Origin: SKVR01 sp964589855
GTDB lineage: Bacteria; Bacteroidota; Bacteroidia; Bacteroidales; UBA7960
Direction: 5' to 3'
Assembly (NCBI GenBank): GCA_964589855.1
Contig: CAZPVB010000006.1
Location: 1-54,639, forward strand
DNA: 54,639 nucleotides
In this document: piece by piece, positions 1 to 11,600 of the stretch
Layout: every line of letters begins with the position of its first letter
How positions within the stretch are numbered: position 1 is the stretch's first letter
Notes under the pieces: model-generated
Told to the model about the DNA's origin: nothing
The model's input: only the letters and a program-made list of their open reading frames with translations
Database searches by the model: none
Program-made: the position numbers and the translations under genes

Positions 1-162
1 GTCTTTACTAATGTTTCCATTCAGCCAGCGCCACCAGGTGCGCGGTTGGTGCTGTGTTACAACAGATTGAAAATCTGATTTTAATTGCTGTTCATTTTGA
101 TCCGGGCTGCAAGCCGCTATGAGGAATAAAATACTCAATAATAATGATATTCTCTTTTTCAT
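1..162 (-). CDS. GH106-like glycosidase lipoprotein, N-terminal fragment (cut by window start)
   Basis: The first 54 codons of a minus-strand gene are present; the rest lies outside the window. The start (MKKRIS) is followed by a hydrophobic stretch and a lipobox-like LIAAC, Cys18, so the product is probably an SPII lipoprotein. Residues 40-54 read PRTWWRWLNGNISKD. The pattern 'aromatic-rich WxWLNGNxxKE/D' near the mature N-terminus is typical of GH106 alpha-L-rhamnosidase-like and related large glycosidases of Bacteroidota (family knowledge). It lies downstream of the sulfatase on the same strand with a 188-base gap, so the two may be co-transcribed and act on the same sulfated glycan. A GH2-like enzyme is an alternative. 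The lipoprotein call is stronger than the family call. Confidence 0.6.
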   Translation of the reverse strand, partial: MKKRISLLLSILFLIAACSPDQNEQQLKSDFQSVVTQHQPRTWWRWLNGNISKD

Positions 163-350
163 TTTAAACTGTTCTTAGTTTTTGTAACTGAACAAAAATA
201 GAAAAAAATGTACAGCCTTACATTTTTAACTTTTTAATAAAGTGTGTGGTATAAACCGGTATATTCTTAAAACTTTATTCTGTGCCTTCCCGACTCCAAT
301 CGGTTTCCGGGATTTCATACACATCCCCTGTTCGTAAATAACTACTTACT

Positions 351-1871
351 CTATTTCCATTCCATTGGCACTTTAGCATCTTCTTCAATTTTTTCCCCTT
401 GCCAGTAAGGTTCTCCGTCGATTATTTCGATTAACCGGGTTTTACTTCCCGGCGCCGGAGTGGCACTCTTTGGCAGGTGACCGGCAAGTTTTTCCATAAC
501 GGGCTCATACCCCTCCTCCCGGGCCAGATTATTCCATTCATAGGGATCTTCCCTGCGGTTGTAAAGTTCTCTTGAACCATCGGCATATTGTATGAAACGC
601 CATTGTTCCGTTACCACGACATTGTTATCCGGACCGTGGGTGCATATAGCCGGCCATTCACGCTTATAGTTCACATCATTCAAAAGCGGCTCCAACGAAT
701 GGCCTTCCAGTCCTTGTTTTTCAGGAAGACCGGCCAGATCGATTAGTGTGGGGTATAAATCCAGCAGTTCCACCGGAGCATCACTTGTTTTCCCTGTTTC
801 TTTTACGCCCGGGCCGGAAAAGATAAACGGTACCCGGGTACTCTCGTGCCACAGCGTATTTTTTCCGGTAATATTTTTGGTGCCCAGGTGATAGCCGTGG
901 TCGGACAATAAAACCACAATGGTGTTATCTGCCAATCCCTGCTGTTCAAGAACGTCGAGCAATCTGCCTACCAGCATGTCGGCAAAGCTTACACTGGCCA
1001 GATAGGCCCGTACCTTGGATTTCCATTCGTTGTGCATTTGCAGCCAGGCCAATCGTGGTTCGGGCAAATCCCAGTGCAGGTACCAGGCAAACGGGGGGAT
1101 GTCGTCCCTGTCGTCAGCACGCACGACCGGCAGCAAATAATCGTCTTCGGGATAGAGGTCGAACCACTGTTGACTTGCAAACAGGGGCACATGCGGGTGC
1201 CGAATGCCGACGGCCAGGAAAAAGGGTTTATCTTTCGGCGGGTTCTTCAACTGCTGTATAGCCCATTCGGTTACTTTCCAGTCGTCTTGCTGGTTGTCTT
1301 CCTCAGGGAAAACGCCCCAGTCAACCAGCGGATGCCCGGTGGCTTTTACAAAAGGTTCCTCGGGGCGGGGATAAAACCCTCCATGAAACCCCCATTTGGT
1401 AAACTCGGGCCCATCCCGGCGGTCTTCTTTCGGCGGATAGGCATCGTGATAAGTTTTACCCGTGCTCATGGTAACATATCCGTTATTCTCAAAATGTTGC
1501 GGAAGGGTTACAACATCTTCATATCCTTCAACTTCCCTGATCCATGGTCCAAGAGCGTAAATGCCAGTAGTGGTTGGACGCAACCCTGTCATTAAACTGG
1601 CACGCGAAGGATTACAAATTGGCGCCTGTACATGGGCATTGGTAAAAGCAACACCATTGGCAGCCAGTCGGTCCATGTGGGGGGTTTGTACTTTGGGATG
1701 GCCGCCGAGATGTCCCACCCAGTCGTTAAGATCGTCTATGGAAATCATCAGGACGTTGGGTTTTTCATTTTGTGCAAATGTAGGTTGTGGGATGAAAATG
1801 CTCAACAAACAAAGATGGGCAGGAACAGATAAAACAGACTGGAAACGATATTTTTTCATAGGTATGTTCAT
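351..1871 (-). CDS. S1-family sulfatase, iduronate-2-sulfatase-like, exported
   Basis: This 506-residue exported sulfatase would hydrolyse sulfate esters of a polysaccharide. Residues 1-33 look like a signal peptide ending in FAQ; Met5 is an alternative start. The metal ligands Asp46-Asp47 lie in 'SIDDLNDW'. The formylglycine motif is Cys86-Asn-Pro-Ser-Arg90 (CxPSR), followed by ASLMTG. Asp324-His325 in 'LLSDHGYHLG' supply further active-site ligands. The overall pattern (NVLMISIDDLNDWVGHLGG, GKTYH, GKNTLWHESTRVPF) matches the iduronate-2-sulfatase-like group of S1 sulfatases common in marine Bacteroidota; the exact substrate cannot be read from sequence. Activation needs a maturase (anSME-type) encoded elsewhere. 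It is followed on the same strand by the GH106-like gene and is divergent from the giant adhesin. Confidence 0.93.
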   Translation of the reverse strand: MNIPMKKYRFQSVLSVPAHLCLLSIFIPQPTFAQNEKPNVLMISIDDLNDWVGHLGGHPKVQTPHMDRLAANGVAFTNAHVQAPICNPSRASLMTGLRPTTTGIYALGPWIREVEGYEDVVTLPQHFENNGYVTMSTGKTYHDAYPPKEDRRDGPEFTKWGFHGGFYPRPEEPFVKATGHPLVDWGVFPEEDNQQDDWKVTEWAIQQLKNPPKDKPFFLAVGIRHPHVPLFASQQWFDLYPEDDYLLPVVRADDRDDIPPFAWYLHWDLPEPRLAWLQMHNEWKSKVRAYLASVSFADMLVGRLLDVLEQQGLADNTIVVLLSDHGYHLGTKNITGKNTLWHESTRVPFIFSGPGVKETGKTSDAPVELLDLYPTLIDLAGLPEKQGLEGHSLEPLLNDVNYKREWPAICTHGPDNNVVVTEQWRFIQYADGSRELYNRREDPYEWNNLAREEGYEPVMEKLAGHLPKSATPAPGSKTRLIEIIDGEPYWQGEKIEEDAKVPMEWK

Positions 1872-2378
1872 TGCATTGAATATATCAGACGATTTATTTA
1901 AGTTTGATATTTTTTGTTTGGTTAGAAGGAAACAAAACCAAAAATATCAAAATCCGGAAAGAGTTCAATTGATAAAATGCTTCGCAGAAATCACTCTTAA
2001 CATTATTTTACACAAATATATCCTTTTGTTTGAAAATGAGAAATATACATTTTGATTTTTTAATGTAGATTTTGATCTTATACTCCAAATGGAAAATTTG
2101 TAAATTATGAGTATTCAATCTCTTAAACATGAGGGTCAATTAAGGCATCGCTTAATTTTAATTCAAAAGGGGTGGTTCCCGAATCAGTGCTTACAATTCG
2201 AAAAAAAAGATGACGCTTCCGTGAGCCATTTTAAACCTTTTTCTTGTATCTTTAATTTATCAAGATATAAAAATATGTAAATAATCGCTTTTTACATATA
2301 CATAATTGATCTTCATCTAAAGTTTTGTTATAACCATTAATAGTTTCCGGATTAAACTCTCTTTTTGTTTTTCAATAC

Positions 2379-2521
2379 ATGAACCCGCTCTGAAAAGTTT
2401 TTTATCCACGAATTACACGAATTACACGAATTAACACTAATTCAAATATTTAATATTCAGACAATTAAAAACATAGAATTTTCACGAATTTCACGAAAAC
2501 TTGTTTTCGGAGTGGACTCAT
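2379..2521. repeat. Palindromic repeat family 1, copy A
   Basis: A 143-base element begins ATGAACCCGCTCTGAAAAG and ends TTTTCGGAGTGGACTCAT. The ends are imperfect inverted repeats of about 19 bases. The interior carries a 9-base unit (ACGAATTAC) repeated about three times at 2408-2431 and a matching 'cacgaatttcacgaa' near 2482. A diverged copy with the same ends and interior order lies at 34952-35089. There is no room for a transposase, so this is a MITE-like or REP-like non-coding repeat. Confidence 0.6.
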
Positions 2522-2528
2522 ACATTTG
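2501..2528 (+). promoter_or_regulatory. Candidate Bacteroidota promoter for the giant adhesin
   Basis: TACATTTG at 2521-2528 fits the -7 consensus TAnnTTTG, with TTG at 2501-2503 upstream at 17 bases, slightly short of the usual spacing. The -33-like TTG is in the right arm of repeat copy A. Transcription would start about 75 bases before the ATG at 2608. The motif is seen; function is inferred. Confidence 0.35.
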
Positions 2529-2607
2529 ATCCGCATCAATCAAAAAAATATAATTATCCGTTTTACAGTCAACTTAAAGGTATATTCATTCATCAAATTT
2601 CATTGTT

Positions 2608-5600
2608 ATGAAAAATAGTTACCACCCTTCCTCTCGCAGTCATCAATTTATCTTTTCACTGATAGTGTGGTTTGGTATATCGCTTTTCCTTATACCGGAA
2701 TATAGTTATTCCAATGAGACCATACAAATAGGAACCGGTACATCAACAACCGGCACCAGTGAAGCATCCCCGATAAACATCAACCATTTGAGCATAAAAA
2801 GTCAGTGGGTTTATCAGCAATCTGAGATATCTGCTGATGAGCAACCCAAACTGATCACAGAATTTGGGCTATATATTGCTACAGCACCCGTGCATGCTTT
2901 GCCCAATTTTACCATCAAAATGAGACATACCTCAGCAACAGATGCATCAGCGCATATTGAGGAGCCGTTTACTGTGGTTTATCAAAACAGTGCTTATGAG
3001 CCGCAGGCCGGAGACTTTGATAACCTGACCCTTACCCGGCCATTCTTCTGGAATGGGACAGATAATGTCGCTGTGGAGGTTTGTTTTGATCCCGTACCTT
3101 CATCCAGCAATAGCGGTACCATCAGATACTACTCTCAAACCAACGGATTTCGATATATAAGATCAAACAATGAAGCGGTTTGTGACCTGGAAACGACTTC
3201 CACCAGTTCGCGCAAACCACAGGCAACCATTACGCTGACGGATATCAACGAAAATGATGCAGGCATCGTTTCTATTCTCAATCCGCAAATGCCTTTTGCT
3301 CCCGGACAAACAACCCTTGAAGCAGAAATAAAGAATTTTGGCAGCACCCCCCTTACTGCAGCAACAGTAAATTGGAGTATAAATGGCGCCGCACCCGGTT
3401 CAGTAAACTGGTCAGGAAACCTTTCAACAAACCAGACTGAAACTGTAGTGCTGGGAAATGAAAATTTCTCTGATACCGAAGTGTATGACATTGCAATTTG
3501 GACATCCGAGCCTAACGGAGAAACAGACCCTTTGGCAACCAACGACAGTATCATGGAATACGGATTGCTGACTTCCATGGCAGGCAGCTATACCATTGGG
3601 GGCAGTTCGCCTGATTTTGGCAGTTTTCAGGCGGCTGTCGACGAATTATCGGCCAGGGGAATAACATCTCCTGTAACCATCAATGTTCGCGATGGATTGT
3701 ACAACGAACAGGTTTTCATCCCCTTCATTTTAGGAACAAGTAATGACAACACCATTACTTTTCAGGCAGAATCCGGCAACCCCGAAGACGTCACACTGTC
3801 CTTTAACGCAACATCATCACAAAACTATACGGTATATCTTGAAAAAGTCGGCCACCTGAAGTTTCAAAACATCACTTTGGAGTCAGAAAACAGTACATAC
3901 GGCAGGGTATTCAGTCTAGGACCTGAAACATCCCATCTGACCATTGAAAACGCTGTGATAAAAGGCAATATCAGTACCAGCAGCTCATCTATTCGTGCTT
4001 TGGTATTTGGTGAGGGAGAAAATCTGGATAATATCAACATTCTGAATAACTATTTTGATGGGGGAGCATATGGTGTTCATCTCAATGGTGTATCAAATTC
4101 TCATGCATCCAATATTTTGATTGCCGATAATGAATATATCGACCAGGGATACACTGGGGTTTATTTGAATAGATTTGAGAACCTGGAAATAACCTACAAT
4201 GTCTTTTACTCAACAGGTTCATCCTATTTTGGCATTAATCTAAACAGTGGCGCCGGAGAAAGAAATTTTTCATCCAACCGCATTTATGCACCCAACGGCA
4301 GATATGGAATTTACAACAACAGCAATTCCGGCACAGCTGACCAGAGGGTTTTGATATCCAATAACTTCATCAGTGTGGGCAGCAATAGCACTGCTTATGG
4401 CATCACCCTGAACTGGTCTGACAAGTATATGGATATTTACCACAACAATATTTTGGTTACCGGCAACAGCAGTAACAGCAGCCGGGCTTTAACCACAAGT
4501 AGCACCAACGACAACCTGAACATTAAGAACAACAACTTCATCAATACCGGGGGTGGATATACAGTATACCTGGGTACACTGAATCAGGTGGAGATCAACA
4601 ACAACAACTACCTGAGCACAGGCTCCGTTTTGGCCAGGATAATCAACAATGAGCCAACAAACCTGGAAGAATTGCAACAATTTACCACCCAGGATGTATT
4701 TTCATTATCGCTTGATCCCTATTATGATTCAGACTCCTCACTGTATGTAAACCAGTTGGCACTTTACGATGCAGGTGTTTATGTTGGAGTTGATACTGAT
4801 ATTGACGGATCAGTGCGCAACACGGAAACTCCCGTAATTGGTGCCCATGAATTTGTACCGCCCGCCAACGATGCAGCCATACTCGCCATCAATGAACCCT
4901 CCCTTCCTTTCGATGCCGGTGTAAATAACATCAATGTCAAAATCAAAAACAACGGATCAGAAAATCTGACATCACTCTCAATACAATGGGAAGTAAATGA
5001 GCAGGTGCAAACTGCCCATGCCTGGAGCGGTAATCTGGTTCCGGGAGAAGAAGCAGACATCACCATAGGGTCGTTTGATTTTACCATCAATCAATCTCAT
5101 GATTTGAAAATATGGGCAGAACAGCCCAACGGACAACAGGATGGCTTTGCTCAGAACGACACAATCTTCTGGAATGCTGTTTATCCGGCACTCATAGGCA
5201 CCTACACTGTTGGTGGATCAACACCCGATTTTGAGAATCTTACCAATGCTACTGTCAATCTGAGAACCGGAGGGATTACCGGAGATGTGATCTTTGATAT
5301 TAGAGCAGGAAGCTACAATGAGCAGCTGGTTATTCATGAGTTTCCCAGAACTGACAGTACAAGCAGGGTAACTTTCCGGTCGGCAAATCAAAATGCTGAA
5401 GATGTTACCATCACATACAGTTCAAGTTGGTCAGATAATTATACCATCTTACTCACCAATGTGATCAATATTGAATTGAGTGATCTCACCCTGACTGCAA
5501 CAAATTCGAGTTATGCCAACATCATAGAATTGGTATCTGCAGAAAATATCCTTATACAAAACAATGTATTTCAGGGGGTGGAAACCACATTCACATCCAC

Positions 5601-8600
5601 ATCTAGAACATCTGTTTACTCCAACAGTTGGCACAATGGAATTGAGATAGAAAACAACACTTTTTTCCATAACAGTTACGCCATTTATCTGAATGGAAAT
5701 AGCAATACAGAAGGGACCATCATTAGCGGCAACAACTTCGAAGACCAGTCAGGACAAGGCATCTACATCAGGAATCAACGAATGCCCCTCATCCAAAACA
5801 ATCAGATTTCTACAACTGTGGCTTCCAGTTCTTTCACTGGCATCGAAGTCAGAGACAGCAATGAAGGATTCCAGATCAGCGAAAACACCCTTACCGCCAA
5901 CAATGGAACCTATGGTATCTACATAAGAAATGCCAACGGAACTTCAACCGATCGGGCAAGCATTCATAACAATTTTATACATATGCAGTCAAGTGGCACC
6001 TTTTATGGTGTTTACATATACAGTGCAGATTATCTGAATTTTGTCTTCAACAACATCCATGTAACCGGTGCATCAGAAAACAGCCATGCACTTTTTTCCA
6101 GATTTGGAAATAACCAGGTTTTGGTAAATAACATTTTTGCCAACTCCGCGGGTGGTTATGCCGCTTACATCAGCAGTCCTGCTGTTATAAGTAACATTGA
6201 CCACAACAATTATTTCGTTACCGGCCCATATTTGGGTTATTGGGATAACACATCCATTGCCGGTTTAACAGATTGGGCAAATGCAAGCGGTGGTGATGAA
6301 AATTCGCTTTCATTAGATCCTATTTTTGTTACAGACTCCGATTTGCATGTGCAGCAGGTAGGACTGAAAGAAAAAGGAACCCCCATTGCAGGAATAACAA
6401 CCGATATTGATGGCGAAGAACGAAATACCGAAAATCCCGACATAGGTGCTGATGAATTCCCTGTTCCGGAAAACGATGCCGGTATCGAAGCCGTATTGTC
6501 TCCTGTATCGCCATTTGGATCGGGAGAAAACATGGTTTCTGTATCACTTGCCAATTATGGTGTCAACAACCTTACATCTGTTGAAGTTGGTTGGGAGGTT
6601 AACAACGTTTCCCAACCTGTTTTGGAATGGACAGGAAACCTGGCGGCAGGTGAAAGCATTTCGGTTGACCTGGGCAATTATCCTTTCCAGGCAGGCATAT
6701 CGCATGAGATTAAAGCATGGACAAATCTGCCCAATGATGTAGCAGATGGTGTAAACTTCAATGATACCACCAGTGTAAGCGGATTAATCCCTGCCTTGCT
6801 GGGAGATTATACCATTGGTGGCGAAGCACCGGATTATGAAAACTTCGAAGCTGCAATCATGGCCCTGAATACCAGTGGAATTTTAGGCGCGGTAACCTTC
6901 CAGGTGCGCAGCGGCACTTACAACGAGCAGTTGATCATAAATGCCATAGAAGGCACCAGCGAAGAAAATACAATTACTTTCAGATCGGAAACGGCTGATA
7001 GCACTGATGTAATCCTCAGTTTCAATTCCGGGACATCTGATAATTATATTGTCCGGTTCGATGGAGCATCGCATGTGATCCTGGAAAACATGACGCTTCA
7101 GAGTGAAAACACATCACGCGCCCGGTTGGTTGAATTTATCAACAATTCAAAAAATATCCACTTATCAGGCAATGTATTGCCTGGAAGTACAACCAACACA
7201 ACCAGTACCAACACATCTTTGATTTTTTTGAGTGGGGATGAATTTGAGAATATCACTCTCGAAAACAACCTGTTTTCCAATGGTAGTTATGGGGTTTATA
7301 TTACGCCCAGCTGGAACAACTACCAGGGCCCGCTGCACATCAAAAACAATACTTTTGAAAATCAATATGCTACCGGGATACATGTTACTTTCATGGACAA
7401 CCTGGTGATTGAGGAAAATCATATTTCCACCCAATCAACCTATACATCCTACAATGGAATGAACATTGGCGGAAGAAATGCAACACTTATTTCATCCAAC
7501 ATTGTTCTTACCAATGATGGGAATCGCGGTATTACTGCAAACATCAACGGAACATCAGAAACCAAAGGAGAGATAGTAAACAACTTTATTTATCTTGCCG
7601 GCGTATCATCGGGCGGGTATGGTCTGGAAGTGAGAAACTCTTCTCACACAGATATTTTCCACAACAATGTGTATCTTACCACATCCCATAGTTCCAGTCG
7701 TGCTTTTTATGCGGCCGGGGGCAACAATCTTAGTGTAGTCAATAATAATTTTATCCACTCGGAAAATGGTTATGCCTTTTACACTTCTTCATCAAGCAAC
7801 CTGATAAACTCAGATCATAATAACCTCTATGCACCCATTGGTAAATTAGGGTACTGGAGCAACACAAATGCTGATGATCTGGAAACATGGCAATCTTTGA
7901 GTGGTTTCGACATCAATTCCTTATCGGTTGATCCCATTTTCAACTCCCATACCGATCTGCATGTCAATCAGTCTGCCCTTAACCAGGCAGGAACCGATGT
8001 TGGCGTATCAACGGATATAGACGGCGAACCCAGAAACAATACTACTCCCGACATAGGCGCGGATGAGTTTATTCCTTTGTCTCTCGATCTGGCAATGTTG
8101 TCTGTAGATGAGCCTTCTGTACCTTTTGCATCGGGCAACCAGGAAGTAAAGGTCAGTTTTAAGAACAACAGCACACAACTGATTTCATCCGTATTCCTTT
8201 TGTGGACTGTAAACGGCGAACCACAAACAAGTTACCAGTGGAGCGGAGAATTGCAACCCGGAGAATCAGCACAAGCTACCATAGGTAGTTATAATTTTGA
8301 ACTGGTGGTTCCTTATGATATCACCATAACAAGTTCCAACCCCAATGGTCTTACAGATCAACTGGCGATCAATGATACGGTTGCAGCAACCGGATTGTTC
8401 TCAGCCCTGGATGGTATTTACACCATAGGCGGAGATGATGCCGATTTTGAAAATTTCACCCAGGCAACTGACCTGCTAAACATGGCAGGAGTTTTCGGAC
8501 CCGTAACTTTTAGAGCGCGCCCCGGAGTGTATGAAGAACAGATCGTCTTTGAAAAGTTTCCCGGAGCATCGGAAGAGAACCGCGTAACTTTTACACCGGA

Positions 8601-11600
8601 AAATGATGCAGACTCCACAACAACCATCAGATTTAACCCGGGTAGTGGCAACAACTTCATTGCAAGATTCAACGATGCGGAATTTATTACCTTAAAAAAT
8701 CTCACCCTGGAGTCTGTCAACTCATTTTATGGAATAGTAATAAACATAAATGGATTGAGTAATCATCTGGAATTTTCCGGGAATACCATTATCGGATCAA
8801 ATACCAATAGCACAAGCACAGGAAGGTCTGCAGTGTATGCCGTAAACGAGCCTTTCAGCAACATCCTGTTTCATCAGAATCATATTCAATATGGAAGTTA
8901 TGGATTGTATCTGTATGGAAATGGTAACCAGCCTGGCATTGTCATCAGCGAAAATACGATTACCGATCAATACAGATACGGCATTTATCTGCGGAACCTC
9001 CCAGATGCCCGGATTTTGAAAAACACCATTCAATCGCAAACGGATTATTCATCCTATCATGCCATCCACCTTACATCTTCCCCGGGAGCATTCCAGATCA
9101 ACCAGAACAGGATCATGGGCAGTTTCGATGGTTATGGGATTTATGTCACCAGTTCTTCAGCATCCGTTCAGGACAGGGCATTGATCTCCAACAATTTTAT
9201 TCAGGCAGGCAGCAGCAACAATACAGACGGAATTCATCTGAACTCTTCGGGTAATATCGATGTAGTTTACAACAGTGTAAATATTACCTCAACCGCTGCA
9301 TCATCCTACGCTTTTAACTCAAACTGGAGCCAGGACAACATCATCAAAAATAACATCTTCGCCAGTACATCAGGTGTCCGAACCATGCGTTTTGCTCCTA
9401 CGTCCTATTCTTTCACATCAGACCGGAATAATTTTTACACTCCCGGAAATGTACTGGCCGACTTTGGCGGAGATATAGCCAATCTGGCTTCGTGGCAAAG
9501 CCAAACCGGAAAAGATGGGAACTCTTTGTCTGTGGATCCTGTTTTTGAATCGGACTCGGTACTGTACACCGGGCAAAATGAACTGGTTGGGGCTGCAGAA
9601 CCACAAAGCAGGGTAAATGTGGATATCGACGACAACACCCGCGATCCTTTCGCCCCTGTGATTGGAGCCCATGAACTTACTACCGCCACCGAAGATGCTT
9701 CAGTTGCGGATATCATCTCTCCGGTTATTCCTTTTGCGGAAGGGGTGAATGAACTGAGCATAAGCCTGCTCAATAACGCTCTGAATAACCTGACAGATGT
9801 TACCATTCATTGGATTGTAAACGGGCTGGAACAAACTCCCTATCAATGGAACGGTGACCTTTCTCCCGGATCGGTGGCAGAAATAACCATTGGCAATTTT
9901 AATTTCATATTTGGTGAATCGTACAATATTACCGTATATTCTTCCCTTCCCAATGGGGTCGACGACCAACGTCCTCAGAATGACACCCTGCACCTGGAAA
10001 ATATTTATGCCGGGCTAAACGGAACCTATACCATTGGCTCCGGACTGGCAGATTTCAGCGATTTTTCTTCTGCCATAGAAGCACTCAATAACGGTGGCAT
10101 TGCCGGAGATGTTGAATTTGTTGTAAAGCCTGGAACCTACACCGAGCAGCTACAAATTGGCAACATTGCAGGGACAAGCAATGGAAACACGGTTACATTC
10201 CGATCTGAAAACAATGATTATTCAGATGTAACCCTCACTTATGAGGGCGATTCGCAGGAAAATTATGTTGTGAAGATGAACAATACCAGGGGGGTTCATT
10301 TTGAGTACATCACCTTCGAAAGCATCCATGAAACCTATTCCAGAATTGTTGATCTTAGTGGCAATTTGCAGGATATAAGCTTAAAGAAGAACCGTTTTGC
10401 AGGCAACCAATCCACCAGCACATCCAACCTGCGCTCACTGATTTTTGGACAGGTTGCTTCGCTTCACAATGTAATTCTTGAAGAAAACAGTTTTCAATAC
10501 GGAAGTTATGCTGTATATCTGGAAGGAAACAGCAGCAATACTGACACAGATGCTGTATTTAGAAAAAACACCTTCTTCGATCAGTACAATGCTGGTGCTT
10601 ATCTTATCAACATTACAGCTCCTTTGATTGCTGACAATACCCTTACTTCGGCAGCAACCAGCAATTCATTTTATGGTTTTTATCTTCAAAACTGCAACGA
10701 AGGCATCAATATTTCCTCCAACAGCATTCACAGCATCGAAAATGGTTATGGTATTTATATAACATCCAGTTCATCGAACCTCACACGAAGCAATATTCTC
10801 AACAATTTCATTCAAACGGGTGGCTCAGGAAATGCTTATGGTATTTTTATGACAGGGAGTTCAAGGTTTAACATTTTCCACAATACCCTGCATGTAACCG
10901 GCACTTCAGCGAGCAACGGACGCGCATTTTACATCACCAGTGGAGCCAACAACCTGATCCGGAACAACATCTTTCACAACAGTGGCAGTGGTTATGCCCT
11001 GTATATCAACTCAACCGGATCAATCAGTTCATCCAATTACAACAATCTGTTTTCAACCGGCAGTAATGTAGGTTATTGGGGCAACACAGCCGTTGCAGAC
11101 CTTACTGACTGGCAAAATACCAGCGGTCAGGATGCCAATTCACTGTCGCTGGATCCGGTTTTTCTGGACACCATTGCACCATATATTACACAAGCCAGTT
11201 TGAGTGCATCTGGTGTTCCCATTGCCGAAGTTTCAACCGATATTGACGGAAATCCCCGGAAACCAGGAAATCCTTCTATGGGAGCAGTCGAATTCCTGCC
11301 CCTGAATCAACATGATGCCCAGGTTGTGGATATTCTGGAACCTTATGCACCCTTTGCAGCAGGTAATCAAGATGTTAAAATCAGCATCAGAAATAACGGA
11401 TCAGAAGAGCTTACTTCACTCTTAGTCAATTGGCGTATAAATGGAGAAAGTCAGCAAAGTTATTTGTGGGAAGGAAATTTGTCAACATCTCAAGAAGAAG
11501 AAATCATTATCGGCACTTATGAGTTCAATATTGCCGCTTCTCATCTGGTAAGTATTGAATTGACCCAACCCAACGGTGAAACCGATGAAAGTCCATCTGA

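Larger units (their letters stand above)
1872..2607. other. Divergent intergenic region, sulfatase / giant adhesin
   Basis: These 736 bases separate two divergent genes. No convincing gene is seen. For the sulfatase (minus strand), CAAAAATA at 1939-1946 and CAAATATA at 2013-2020 are reverse complements of TAnnTTTG and could be -7 elements, but neither has a clear upstream partner. The right part holds a palindromic repeat (2379-2521) and a candidate promoter for the adhesin, listed separately. The stretch 2100-2370 is AT-rich with nothing recognisable. Confidence 0.6.

Noticed and set aside
1032..1595. 187-codon plus-strand frame across the sulfatase
   Set aside because: Antisense to a gene with an intact CxPSR active site; a shadow frame.
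2401..2440. CRISPR-like tandem 'acgaattac' units
   Set aside because: Units are 9 bases with no spacers, inside a palindromic repeat; no cas genes.
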